Positions 1-5,292 of a DNA stretch of 5,710 nucleotides are shown here, one piece after another. Below the pieces are notes generated by a model. It was not told the DNA's origin. It searched no databases and was given only the letters and a program-made list of their open reading frames with translations. The translations under genes were made by a program, and so were the position numbers. Position 1 is the first letter of the stretch; each line of letters begins with the position of its first letter. Source of the DNA: Planktomarina sp. (GTDB lineage Bacteria > Pseudomonadota > Alphaproteobacteria > Rhodobacterales > Rhodobacteraceae); contig JAKMFM010000212.1 of assembly GCA_022425445.1 (NCBI GenBank), positions 1 through 5,710 of the forward strand, in the 5' to 3' direction.

Positions 1-2
1 CC

Positions 3-392
3 TCTGCAAAAGACGGATGGGTCGCGGCTTGTGAAAACTGGATGGACCGCAAAGGCAAAGGCGCCTGGCTCGCCGCGATGATCCTTGGGTTCGTCTTTTT
101 CTGGCCCCTGGGTCTCGCCCTTCTATTTTATATGATCTGGAGCAATCGCATGTTTTCAAACTCTAAGACTTGTTCACGCGCAAAATCTTTTTACCGGCGC
201 GATTGCTCGAGCGGCAATACTGCATTTGACGCCTATAATGCCGACACACTGCGCCGGCTTGAAGAAGAGCAACTCCAATTTGAAGCCTTCATGAACCGTC
301 TTCGGGCGGCTAAGGATCGATCAGAATTTGACGAATTCATGAAAGACCAGAGCCGCAAGACACATGATGAATCTGCCCAGTCTGAGGCTTAA
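3..392 (+). CDS. DUF2852 family membrane protein, 5' end outside window
   Basis: Small inner-membrane protein of unknown function that I recognise as DUF2852, a family common in alphaproteobacteria. An ATG occurs at 42, but the frame is open to the window edge and the residues before it (GWVAACENW, then MDRKGKGAW) resemble the family's usual pre-membrane segment. The true start is therefore probably upstream of the window and the ATG at 42 internal. Counting from 42, residues 8-33 form one hydrophobic segment (AAMILGFVFFWPLGLALL) containing the typical F-W-P-x-G motif. The C-terminal half (about residues 68-105) is charged and helical, with LRRLEEEQ, FEAFMNRLRAAKDR and FDEFM, and is probably cytoplasmic. 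The gene ends with TAA at 390-392. The next gene follows on the same strand after 54 nt. Family assignment is fairly firm; no biochemical role can be given. Confidence 0.8.
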   Translation, partial: SAKDGWVAACENWMDRKGKGAWLAAMILGFVFFWPLGLALLFYMIWSNRMFSNSKTCSRAKSFYRRDCSSGNTAFDAYNADTLRRLEEEQLQFEAFMNRLRAAKDRSEFDEFMKDQSRKTHDESAQSEA

Positions 393-404
393 CCCACGAT
401 CCCG

Positions 405-425
405 CTCCGCCCCTCTCGGGCGGAG
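405..425 (+). terminator. GC-rich hairpin after the DUF2852 gene
   Basis: CTCCGCCC (405-412) and GGGCGGAG (418-425) form a perfect 8-bp stem with a 5-nt CTCTC loop, starting 13 nt after the stop codon at 390-392. No T run follows (TGCCATTGCG), so it is not a classical intrinsic terminator. It could end or attenuate transcription before the RDD gene, or protect the 3' end of the upstream mRNA. Confidence 0.45.
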
Positions 426-446
426 TGCCATTGCGAAAGATTGATT

Positions 447-890
447 ATGACCGATTTACCTGATCCTATTGAACACTTCGCCTATTATTATGATGTGAAC
501 CGCAAGCGTCTCATCGCTTGGTTTATTGACGCCGTAGCCATCACTTTCATCACTTTCCTTATCAGCCTGCTGACCTTGGGGATTGGTTTTTTCTTTTTTG
601 CGGGTCTCTGGCTCATTGTGGCATTTTTCTATCGGTTCCTTGGCCTCGCGATATACTCTTCCACCATGGGTATGCGGATGACAGGCATCGAATTTCTCAA
701 ACAACACGGCCAGCCCTTCGATGGGCTTTATGCGCTTTTGCATACAGCCGGTACCATGATCGCCTATGCCACCAGCCTACACATCGTTTCGGTGATCTTG
801 ATTCTGATCACCTCTCGAAAACAAGGCTTGGTGGATCTTATTTTGGCAACGGTTGTTGTCAACCGAGCGGCCCATCATGCGTCCGATTAG
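447..890 (+). CDS. RDD family integral membrane protein
   Basis: Predicted 147-residue inner-membrane protein of the RDD family, whose members are mostly uncharacterised; some have been linked to ion transport, but no substrate can be assigned here. The family's Arg-Asp-Asp signature is visible as R21 and D28 in the first membrane helix (RLIAWFIDAVAI) and D130 before the last hydrophobic stretch (GLVDLILATVVV). The family's S-T-x-G-M-R turn is at 72-77 (STMGMR). Hydrophobic segments lie at about 22-44, 47-69 and 97-122. An in-frame TTG lies at 441, but the purine-rich GAAAGA (435-440) sits 6 nt before the ATG at 447 and directly abuts the TTG, so the ATG is preferred. The gene converges with the minus-strand cluster; its stop at 888-890 is 124 nt from the end of the small minus-strand gene. 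Confidence 0.87.
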   Translation: MTDLPDPIEHFAYYYDVNRKRLIAWFIDAVAITFITFLISLLTLGIGFFFFAGLWLIVAFFYRFLGLAIYSSTMGMRMTGIEFLKQHGQPFDGLYALLHTAGTMIAYATSLHIVSVILILITSRKQGLVDLILATVVVNRAAHHASD

Positions 891-931
891 ATTTAACACC
901 TCTGTCCAATAGAACATAATGGCAGATCGTG

Positions 932-958
932 GCCGGCCGGTGGCGACACCGGGCCGGC
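932..958. terminator. strong hairpin between convergent genes, probably bidirectional terminator
   Basis: The left arm GCCGGCC-GGTG (932-942) pairs with CACC-G-GGCCGGC (947-958). This gives 11 base pairs with one bulged G (951), capped by GCGA, a GNRA-type tetraloop. It lies between the 3' ends of the RDD gene (plus) and the small helical-protein gene (minus). On the plus strand the nearest T run is GGTGTTTTC around 965-971, a little distant for a canonical intrinsic terminator. Termination in both directions is inferred from position and stability. I see nothing else in the rest of 891-1014. Confidence 0.5.
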
Positions 959-1014
959 AACTTGGTGTTTTCAACCGTGCAATCAAATGTTGTGCCGACC
1001 CTATGACGGCTCGC

Positions 1015-1236
1015 TCATTCCCGCCCGAAGGCAGATAGTCGGGTGCACAGGCTCTCTCGGCTTGGATGACCAAGCTCTAGGGCGTATATATGTGCGTAGG
1101 TCAAAAAGAAGCATTCGCGATCCACGTCGCTGGCCAGATCCGCTGCCTGGGTATAAAGGCACACAAGCGCCGTGCGATCATCGCGGGCATGGGCATTGAG
1201 AATCAAAGCATCAAGTGCGGCATCCCTTTCAGCCAC
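1015..1236 (-). CDS. small helical protein, TPR-like, function unknown
   Basis: Hypothetical protein of 73 residues if started at the GTG at 1236-1234. The sequence reads as a real protein: a paired-helix pattern (TALVCLYTQAADLA at 22-35, then ECFFLTYAHIYALELG at 41-56) resembling one tetratricopeptide-type hairpin, and a short basic tail ending LSAFGRE. It is probably cytoplasmic and may be a small scaffold, but no partner is known. The GTG start makes an 8-nt overlap with the oxygenase stop (GTGGCTGA), a layout typical of translationally coupled operon genes. An ATG at 1290-1288 would give 91 residues (MSRPIVITIGWRAK...) but overlaps the oxygenase by 62 nt. Neither start has a clear Shine-Dalgarno sequence. 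It is probably co-transcribed with the oxygenase. Confidence 0.65.
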   Translation of the reverse strand: MAERDAALDALILNAHARDDRTALVCLYTQAADLASDVDRECFFLTYAHIYALELGHPSRESLCTRLSAFGRE

Positions 1237-2380
1237 GATGGACCGAAATTTTGCCCGCCACCCAATCGTGATAACAATGGGTCGGCTCATCCATAACCGG
1301 GCTAAAACGCCCCCCGTCGAAAGTCGGCGCGTGCCGCCCTGATTGCATACCTTCGACAACGAAAATATCTTCTTCGAAGACTTTTTTCCATTGCTGCGTA
1401 TTCACCACGCGATTTTTCGCCTCGGTGTTGTCGGTGGCATAGTACAGGTGGATATGCTCAACCACTTTATCATGCGCTTTCGGTTCAAGCACGATGGCAA
1501 AGGCGTGATCCCGCTGCACGCCCAAAAGGACATTGGGGTAGACGGTAATATATTCCGCACCTTCGTTCCATTTCTCAGATAGACCCGGAAAATCTGGAAA
1601 GGCAGGCGCGCCATCCTCCACCTTAAATTGCCGATAAATCAGCGTGCCCTGTCCAGAGAATTTGCCGTATTCGACGATGTTGTAGTGGTCTTCCAGCCGC
1701 GAATAGCTGTTGAGCCCCGGATGCACCCAAGGCAAATGATAGCTTTCGCAATAATTTTCCACCGCAAGTTTGTAATTTGCCGCGATCTCCAGCTCAAACC
1801 GGCTGTCCGCCCCACCGTGGTATAGCGGGCTGTCGAATTCCGACCAACGCGCGATAAGATCGGCATGCACCTCTGTAAACTCTGGCGCCGCGCCAGATAT
1901 GTTGATGAAAACCACATCGCGCCAAACATAGCTGCGCACCTCATTGAGGCCGAGATCGTCTTTGACAATGCTTGGATGGGTGTTGTGGCCCGCGCCGCCC
2001 ACATGCGGGGTCGAGACCAGCTTACCCTTGGTGGAATAACACCAAGAATGATAGGGGCAGCGAATTGCCCCTTCAATTGTTTTCGCTTCATGCACCAATT
2101 GCATACCGCGATGGCGACAGATATTCTCAAACACCCGTAACTCACCGTCCTTGTCGCGCAACAGAAGCAGCGGCATGCCAAGAAATTGGATCGGTTTGGC
2201 ATCGCCTGGATTTGGCACATCCGCACCGACCGCAAGCCCAGCCCAAGTGGCCTTGAGCACGGCCTCGCTTTCTTCGGCAAAGACAGCTGGATCAATATAA
2301 TGGGCATTGGCCAAACCGTTGGCCCGCTCCACCGATTGCTGAACCGAAGAAATATTGGTTTGTATATAATCTTTGGCCAT
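1229..2380 (-). CDS. Rieske non-heme iron oxygenase, alpha (catalytic) subunit
   Basis: 383-residue cytoplasmic oxygenase of the aromatic-ring-hydroxylating type, expected to use O2 and electrons from a separate reductase. The N-terminal Rieske [2Fe-2S] site is C88-x-H90 (ICRHRG) with C108-x2-H111 (CPYHSW). The C-terminal catalytic domain has the mononuclear iron motif around 202-221 (NYKLAVENYCESYHLPWVHP), giving H215 and H220, with D338 (FEEDIF) as the likely third ligand. The residue three before H215, usually a bridging Asp in ring dioxygenases, is E212, as reported for the carnitine oxygenase CntA; this hints at, but does not prove, a demethylase or quaternary-amine substrate. The start is ATG at 2380, six nt after GGAG; the frame is open further upstream, but that extension runs through the intergenic gap into ilvN. 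No ferredoxin or reductase gene is in the window. Confidence 0.88.
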   Translation of the reverse strand: MAKDYIQTNISSVQQSVERANGLANAHYIDPAVFAEESEAVLKATWAGLAVGADVPNPGDAKPIQFLGMPLLLLRDKDGELRVFENICRHRGMQLVHEAKTIEGAIRCPYHSWCYSTKGKLVSTPHVGGAGHNTHPSIVKDDLGLNEVRSYVWRDVVFINISGAAPEFTEVHADLIARWSEFDSPLYHGGADSRFELEIAANYKLAVENYCESYHLPWVHPGLNSYSRLEDHYNIVEYGKFSGQGTLIYRQFKVEDGAPAFPDFPGLSEKWNEGAEYITVYPNVLLGVQRDHAFAIVLEPKAHDKVVEHIHLYYATDNTEAKNRVVNTQQWKKVFEEDIFVVEGMQSGRHAPTFDGGRFSPVMDEPTHCYHDWVAGKISVHRG

Positions 2381-2384
2381 GGCG

Positions 2385-2405
2385 AACTCCGTTTTCTTTG
2401 GAGTT
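2385..2405 (-). promoter_or_regulatory. hairpin covering the oxygenase Shine-Dalgarno sequence
   Basis: On the minus strand AACTCC (2405-2400) and GGAGTT (2390-2385) are perfect inverted repeats separated by a 9-nt A-rich loop. The right arm contains the GGAG ribosome binding site that sits six nt before the oxygenase ATG (2380). If folded in the mRNA, the 6-bp stem would hide the binding site. The symmetry is seen directly; a regulatory role is inferred. The stem is short and only moderately stable. Confidence 0.4.
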
Positions 2406-2504
2406 ACGCCCGAATTGCGCGCAAAACTTTTCTCGGCGCGACCAAAACCCCGCCTCTGCGACGCTTGGATGTCGATTTTTGACCTTACGGGCCCAGATTT
2501 ACAA

Positions 2505-2524
2505 CGCGCGGATTTAACCGCGCG
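2505..2524 (-). terminator. GC-rich hairpin at the ilvN stop codon
   Basis: CGCGCGG and CCGCGCG form a perfect 7-bp stem (2524-2518 with 2511-2505 on the minus strand) around a 6-nt TTAAAT loop that contains the ilvN TAA stop (2516-2514). It is followed on the minus strand by TTGTAAATCT rather than a clean T run. It probably terminates or stabilises the ilvBN message. The rest of the 133-nt gap to the oxygenase holds a 10-bp palindrome (2435-2444) and the SD-region hairpin; I could not identify a convincing promoter. Confidence 0.45.
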
Positions 2525-3071
2525 AGAGTGCTGCCACACCCGTGCGGGCCATCTCTGCCAATCCGAGTGGACGCATAAGATCCGCGAAAGCATCGATTTT
2601 CTCTGGACTACCCACAACTTCAAAGGTGAAGCTATCTAGGGTGCTGTCCACGACATTGGCGCGGAACACATCGGCAAGGCGCAGCGCCTCAACGCGTTTT
2701 TCGCCCTTGCCACTGACTTTGAACAAAGACAATTCCCGCTCCACCGAGGGGCCCTCAACTGTAAGGTCATGCACATCGTACACCGGGATGATCCGGCCCA
2801 GCTGCGCCTTGATCTGCTCGATGATTTGCGGCGTGCCGCTGGTGACAATGGTGATCCGGCTGGTGTGACCCTCGTGATCCACTTCCGCCACAGTCAGGCT
2901 CTCGATATTATAACCTCGTCCCGAAAACAGGCCAATGACACGCGCCAAAACGCCCGGCTCATTGGCCACAAGCACAGCCAAGGTGTGACGCTCATTCAGA
3001 TCGGCATGACCAGAGCGCAGGTTATAGGCGGATTTCGAAGACGTGCCTTTGGTAATGTTCAATGCGTTCAT
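2514..3071 (-). CDS. ilvN: acetolactate synthase small (regulatory) subunit
   Basis: Regulatory subunit of acetohydroxyacid synthase, cytoplasmic; it binds IlvB, raises its activity and usually confers feedback inhibition by valine. The 185-residue length suits the long (IlvH/IlvN) form with two domains. The N-terminal ACT domain spans about 29-100 (HTLAVLVANEPGVLARVIGL), and N37 and G40 in NEPG match the conserved loop at the effector-binding site of the family. The C-terminal small-subunit domain runs from about 106 to 180 (RELSLFKV, ADVFRANVVD, LMRPLGLAEMARTG). A short N-terminal extension of about 28 residues precedes the ACT domain, as in other alphaproteobacterial versions. The ATG at 3071 is preceded by a strong AAGGAGAG ribosome binding site lying in the 11-nt gap after the ilvB stop, so the two genes are clearly one operon. 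Confidence 0.96.
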   Translation of the reverse strand: MNALNITKGTSSKSAYNLRSGHADLNERHTLAVLVANEPGVLARVIGLFSGRGYNIESLTVAEVDHEGHTSRITIVTSGTPQIIEQIKAQLGRIIPVYDVHDLTVEGPSVERELSLFKVSGKGEKRVEALRLADVFRANVVDSTLDSFTFEVVGSPEKIDAFADLMRPLGLAEMARTGVAALSRG

Positions 3072-3082
3072 TTGATCTCTCC

Positions 3083-4834
3083 TTAAACCAATACCGAACC
3101 GGAAGCGTCGATGGCGCCTTTGATGGCAGCGTCGCCCAAAAGCATTTCGTTATGCGCTTTGCCTGATGGAATCATCGGGAAACAGTTTTCATGTTTTTCC
3201 ACCAAACAATCAAAGATCACCGGACCATCATAGGCCAGCATTTGCATAATGGCCTCATCGAGATCCGCCGGGTCTGAACACAAAATGCCTTTGGCACCAA
3301 AAGCCTCCGCCAATTTCACAAAATCAGGCAAGGACTCGGACCAGCTTTGCGAATAACGCTCGCCATGCAGCAACTCTTGCCATTGGCGCACCATGCCAAG
3401 GCGTTCATTGTTCAAAATGAACTGTTTCACAGGCAAGCCATATTGCATGGCCGTGCCCATTTCTTGCATATTCATCAACCAGCTGGCCTCGCCAGCCACG
3501 TTGATCACCAGACTGCCCGGATGGGCCACCTGCGCCCCAATGGAGGCCGGAACCCCATACCCCATCGTGCCAAGCCCGCCAGAGGTCATCCAGCGATTAG
3601 GATCGTTAAAGGTCATATATTGCGCCGCCCACATCTGATGCTGGCCAACTTCTGTCGTGATGTAACGATCATGGTCTTTCGTCAGCGCTTCGAGACGCTC
3701 AAGCGCATATTGCGGCTTGATGACTTTGCTGTCCGCGGCATAATCAAGGCAGCGAATTTTACGCCAACCGTCAATCTCCGCCCACCAAGTTTTCAGCGCT
3801 TTGGAGTTTGTCTTACGCCCACGGGCCTTCCACACTTTAAGCATATCTTCCAACACATGCGCCACGTCTCCTAGGATCGGAATATCGACATGGATCACTT
3901 TGTTGATTGAGGACGCATCAATATCGATATGCGCTTTGGTTGACCCTGGGCTAAAAGCATCGAGGCGACCGGTGATCCGGTCATCAAATCTTGCGCCAAT
4001 ATTGATCATCAGATCGCAATCATGCATCGCCATATTTGCTTCATACAGACCATGCATGCCCAGCATGCCCAGCCAGTTGTCGCCGTTACCGGGGTAACAG
4101 CCAAGCCCCATAAGGGTTGACGTGATCGGGAAATTAGTGGCCTCGACCAATTCGCGCAGCAATTGGCTGGCAACCGGACCCGAGTTGATAACCCCGCCAC
4201 CGGTGTAGAGAATTGGTTTCCGCGCAGTTTCCATGGCCTCGACCAAGGCCGTGATCGCATCCAGATCACCTTTGAGCTGGGGTTGGTAATGCGATTTTAT
4301 TTTTGCCGGCCCTTCATAGGTGCCATTGGCAAATTGCACATCTTTGGGGATGTCCACCAAAACCGGTCCCGGCCGACCGGAACAAGCGACATGAAAGGCA
4401 GTATGAAGAGTGTGCGCTAAAGCGTCCGTGTCTTTGACCAGCCAATTATGTTTTGTGCATGGGCGCGTGATTCCAACCGTATCGGCCTCCTGAAACGCAT
4501 CCGAGCCGATCATGAAGGTTGGCACCTGCCCTGTCAGCACAACCAACGGAATGCTGTCCATCAGAGCATCGGTCAGACCTGTGACCGCATTGGTTGCGCC
4601 TGGACCTGAGGTGACAAGAACCACTCCAGGCTTACCGGTCGAGCGCGCATAGGCCTCCGCGGCATGCACCGCACCTTGTTCATGGCGCACCAGAAAGTGC
4701 TTGATGCTATTTTGTAGAAAAATTTCATCATAAATCGGCAGAACAGCGCCGCCGGGGTATCCAAACACCGTATCAACCCCTTGATCAATCAAGGCCTGTA
4801 CAACCATTTTTGCGCCGGACATTGTTTGGGTCAT
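3083..4834 (-). CDS. ilvB: acetolactate synthase large (catalytic) subunit
   Basis: Catalytic subunit of acetohydroxyacid synthase: thiamine-diphosphate- and FAD-dependent condensation of pyruvate with a second pyruvate or 2-ketobutyrate, the first common step of branched-chain amino acid synthesis. The 583 residues cover the full family length. The N-terminal TPP pyrimidine domain has FGYPGGAVLPIYD (24-36) and the catalytic glutamate E52 in RHEQGA. The central FAD-binding domain has GARFDDR at 280-286. The C-terminal TPP pyrophosphate domain has GEAS (448-451) followed by LNN (474-476), LGMVRQWQ (479-486) with W485 at the herbicide-site tryptophan, and LHGERYS. The Mg-binding motif begins Gly-Glu instead of Gly-Asp. 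The ATG at 4834 is preferred over one at 4822 because the purine-rich GAAAGAAAGTGAATTGAG immediately precedes it. Called ilvB; ilvI would be an equivalent name. Confidence 0.97.
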   Translation of the reverse strand: MTQTMSGAKMVVQALIDQGVDTVFGYPGGAVLPIYDEIFLQNSIKHFLVRHEQGAVHAAEAYARSTGKPGVVLVTSGPGATNAVTGLTDALMDSIPLVVLTGQVPTFMIGSDAFQEADTVGITRPCTKHNWLVKDTDALAHTLHTAFHVACSGRPGPVLVDIPKDVQFANGTYEGPAKIKSHYQPQLKGDLDAITALVEAMETARKPILYTGGGVINSGPVASQLLRELVEATNFPITSTLMGLGCYPGNGDNWLGMLGMHGLYEANMAMHDCDLMINIGARFDDRITGRLDAFSPGSTKAHIDIDASSINKVIHVDIPILGDVAHVLEDMLKVWKARGRKTNSKALKTWWAEIDGWRKIRCLDYAADSKVIKPQYALERLEALTKDHDRYITTEVGQHQMWAAQYMTFNDPNRWMTSGGLGTMGYGVPASIGAQVAHPGSLVINVAGEASWLMNMQEMGTAMQYGLPVKQFILNNERLGMVRQWQELLHGERYSQSWSESLPDFVKLAEAFGAKGILCSDPADLDEAIMQMLAYDGPVIFDCLVEKHENCFPMIPSGKAHNEMLLGDAAIKGAIDASGSVLV

Positions 4835-4859
4835 CTCAATTCACTTTCTTTCTTGGCAT

Positions 4860-4883
4860 AAAAAAACCCCCAGTTTCTGGGGG
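4860..4883 (-). terminator. intrinsic terminator / attenuator upstream of ilvB
   Basis: On the minus strand CCCCCAG (4883-4877) and CTGGGGG (4873-4867) make a perfect 7-bp stem with an AAA loop, followed at once by seven T residues (4866-4860). This is a textbook Rho-independent terminator, yet it lies 25 nt before the ilvB start and downstream of the probable promoter and leader peptide. It is therefore best read as a transcription attenuator of ilvBN. Upstream, ATACC (4915-4911) and GGTAT (4902-4898) can form a small hairpin beginning at the leader stop codon, and AAGGGC (4929-4924) can pair with GCCCTT (4890-4885). A clear, strong antiterminator that would sequester the CCCCC arm was not found. 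Confidence 0.82.
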
Positions 4884-4914
4884 CAAGGGCGCGGCGAATA
4901 CCATGGGTGGGGTA

Positions 4915-4965
4915 TCAACAACGGCCCTTTTGCCGCATGACAACGATTTTGTTCATATCGATCAT
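4915..4965 (-). CDS. ilvBN leader peptide (attenuator peptide)
   Basis: 16-residue reading frame MIDMNKIVVMRQKGRC ending in TGA, between the likely ilvB promoter and the attenuator terminator. Four of its 16 codons are regulatory branched-chain residues or close to them: an Ile at position 2 and the consecutive Ile-Val-Val at 7-9 (ATC GTT GTC). This suits ribosome stalling when charged Ile- or Val-tRNA is scarce. GAAGGA lies 9 nt before the first ATG; a second ATG (4956) would give MNKIVVMRQKGRC. There are 31 nt from the stop to the terminator stem. Strictly, only three codons are Ile/Val in the core plus one near the start, a weaker run than in enteric ilv leaders, so the assignment rests on position plus composition. 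Confidence 0.65.
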   Translation of the reverse strand: MIDMNKIVVMRQKGRC

Positions 4966-4989
4966 GCCTTGGTTTCCTTCTCAGACGCT

Positions 4990-5018
4990 AACTTATGGCC
5001 GGCCAATAGGAGCGTCAA
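4990..5018 (-). promoter_or_regulatory. probable sigma-70 type promoter of the ilvBN leader
   Basis: On the minus strand TTGACG (5018-5013; 5 of 6 to TTGACA) is separated by exactly 17 nt from TAAGTT (4995-4990; 3 of 6 to TATAAT). Transcription would begin around 4983, shortly before the leader peptide's GAAGGA. The spacer contains the perfect palindrome TGGCCGGCCA (4996-5005), which might be an operator or incidental. A TATAAA occurs at 5030-5025 but lacks a matching -35 element. Confidence 0.5.
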
Positions 5019-5281
5019 CCGGGTTTTATAAATTTTCTGACAAAAAATGACCGATTTGGGTTTTTTTATTTCACCATGATCGTCATTTTAGTAAGAATTG
5101 AAATTCTCGTGGTCGCATTATTCGAAAAATTTCTACAAATGTACGGTTTTTTTTGTCAGCTATTAGCAATTTTTTCATCACCGCACGGCTATGTCTACCG
5201 CACACGAACGAGCGCAAGACGCAGAACACCTGGCTCCAGGTCATCTCCACGGGCTTAGGGCTTGGGTTTGTGCGCAATGGC
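5019..5281. other. AT-rich divergent intergenic region
   Basis: About 260 nt between the ilvBN promoter and the beta-barrel gene with no convincing gene. The stretch 5021-5180 is markedly AT-rich, with A or T runs at 5042-5047, 5061-5067, 5125-5129, 5147-5154 and 5170-5175, and a perfect inverted repeat AGAATT-GA-AATTCT at 5094-5107. Such DNA would be a natural target for AT-preferring regulators such as Lrp- or nucleoid-type proteins, which is inference only. I could not identify a confident plus-strand promoter for the beta-barrel gene. A 31-codon minus-strand frame (5178-5083) is discussed as a finding. Confidence 0.5.
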
Positions 5282-5292
5282 AGGAGACACAG

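Noticed and set aside
1639..2307. Long overlapping reading frame of 222 codons on the minus strand inside the oxygenase gene
   Set aside because: It is an out-of-frame shadow; the oxygenase frame carries all Rieske and iron-site motifs, and this frame has arginine- and serine-rich, non-protein-like composition.
3347..3874. 175-codon plus-strand frame opposite ilvB
   Set aside because: It is antisense to a fully conserved ilvB coding region and has no recognisable domain or ribosome binding site.
5045..5067. A run followed by T run (AAAAAATGACCG...GGGTTTTTTT) as a plus-strand terminator
   Set aside because: The stem would be only A-T pairs with a 13-nt loop and no GC base; no plus-strand gene ends upstream of it.
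5191..5292. Longer N-terminal start at 5191 for the beta-barrel gene
   Set aside because: It would bury the signal peptide behind 34 non-conserved-looking residues; the ATG at 5293 has a good AGGAGA site and a proper signal peptide immediately after.
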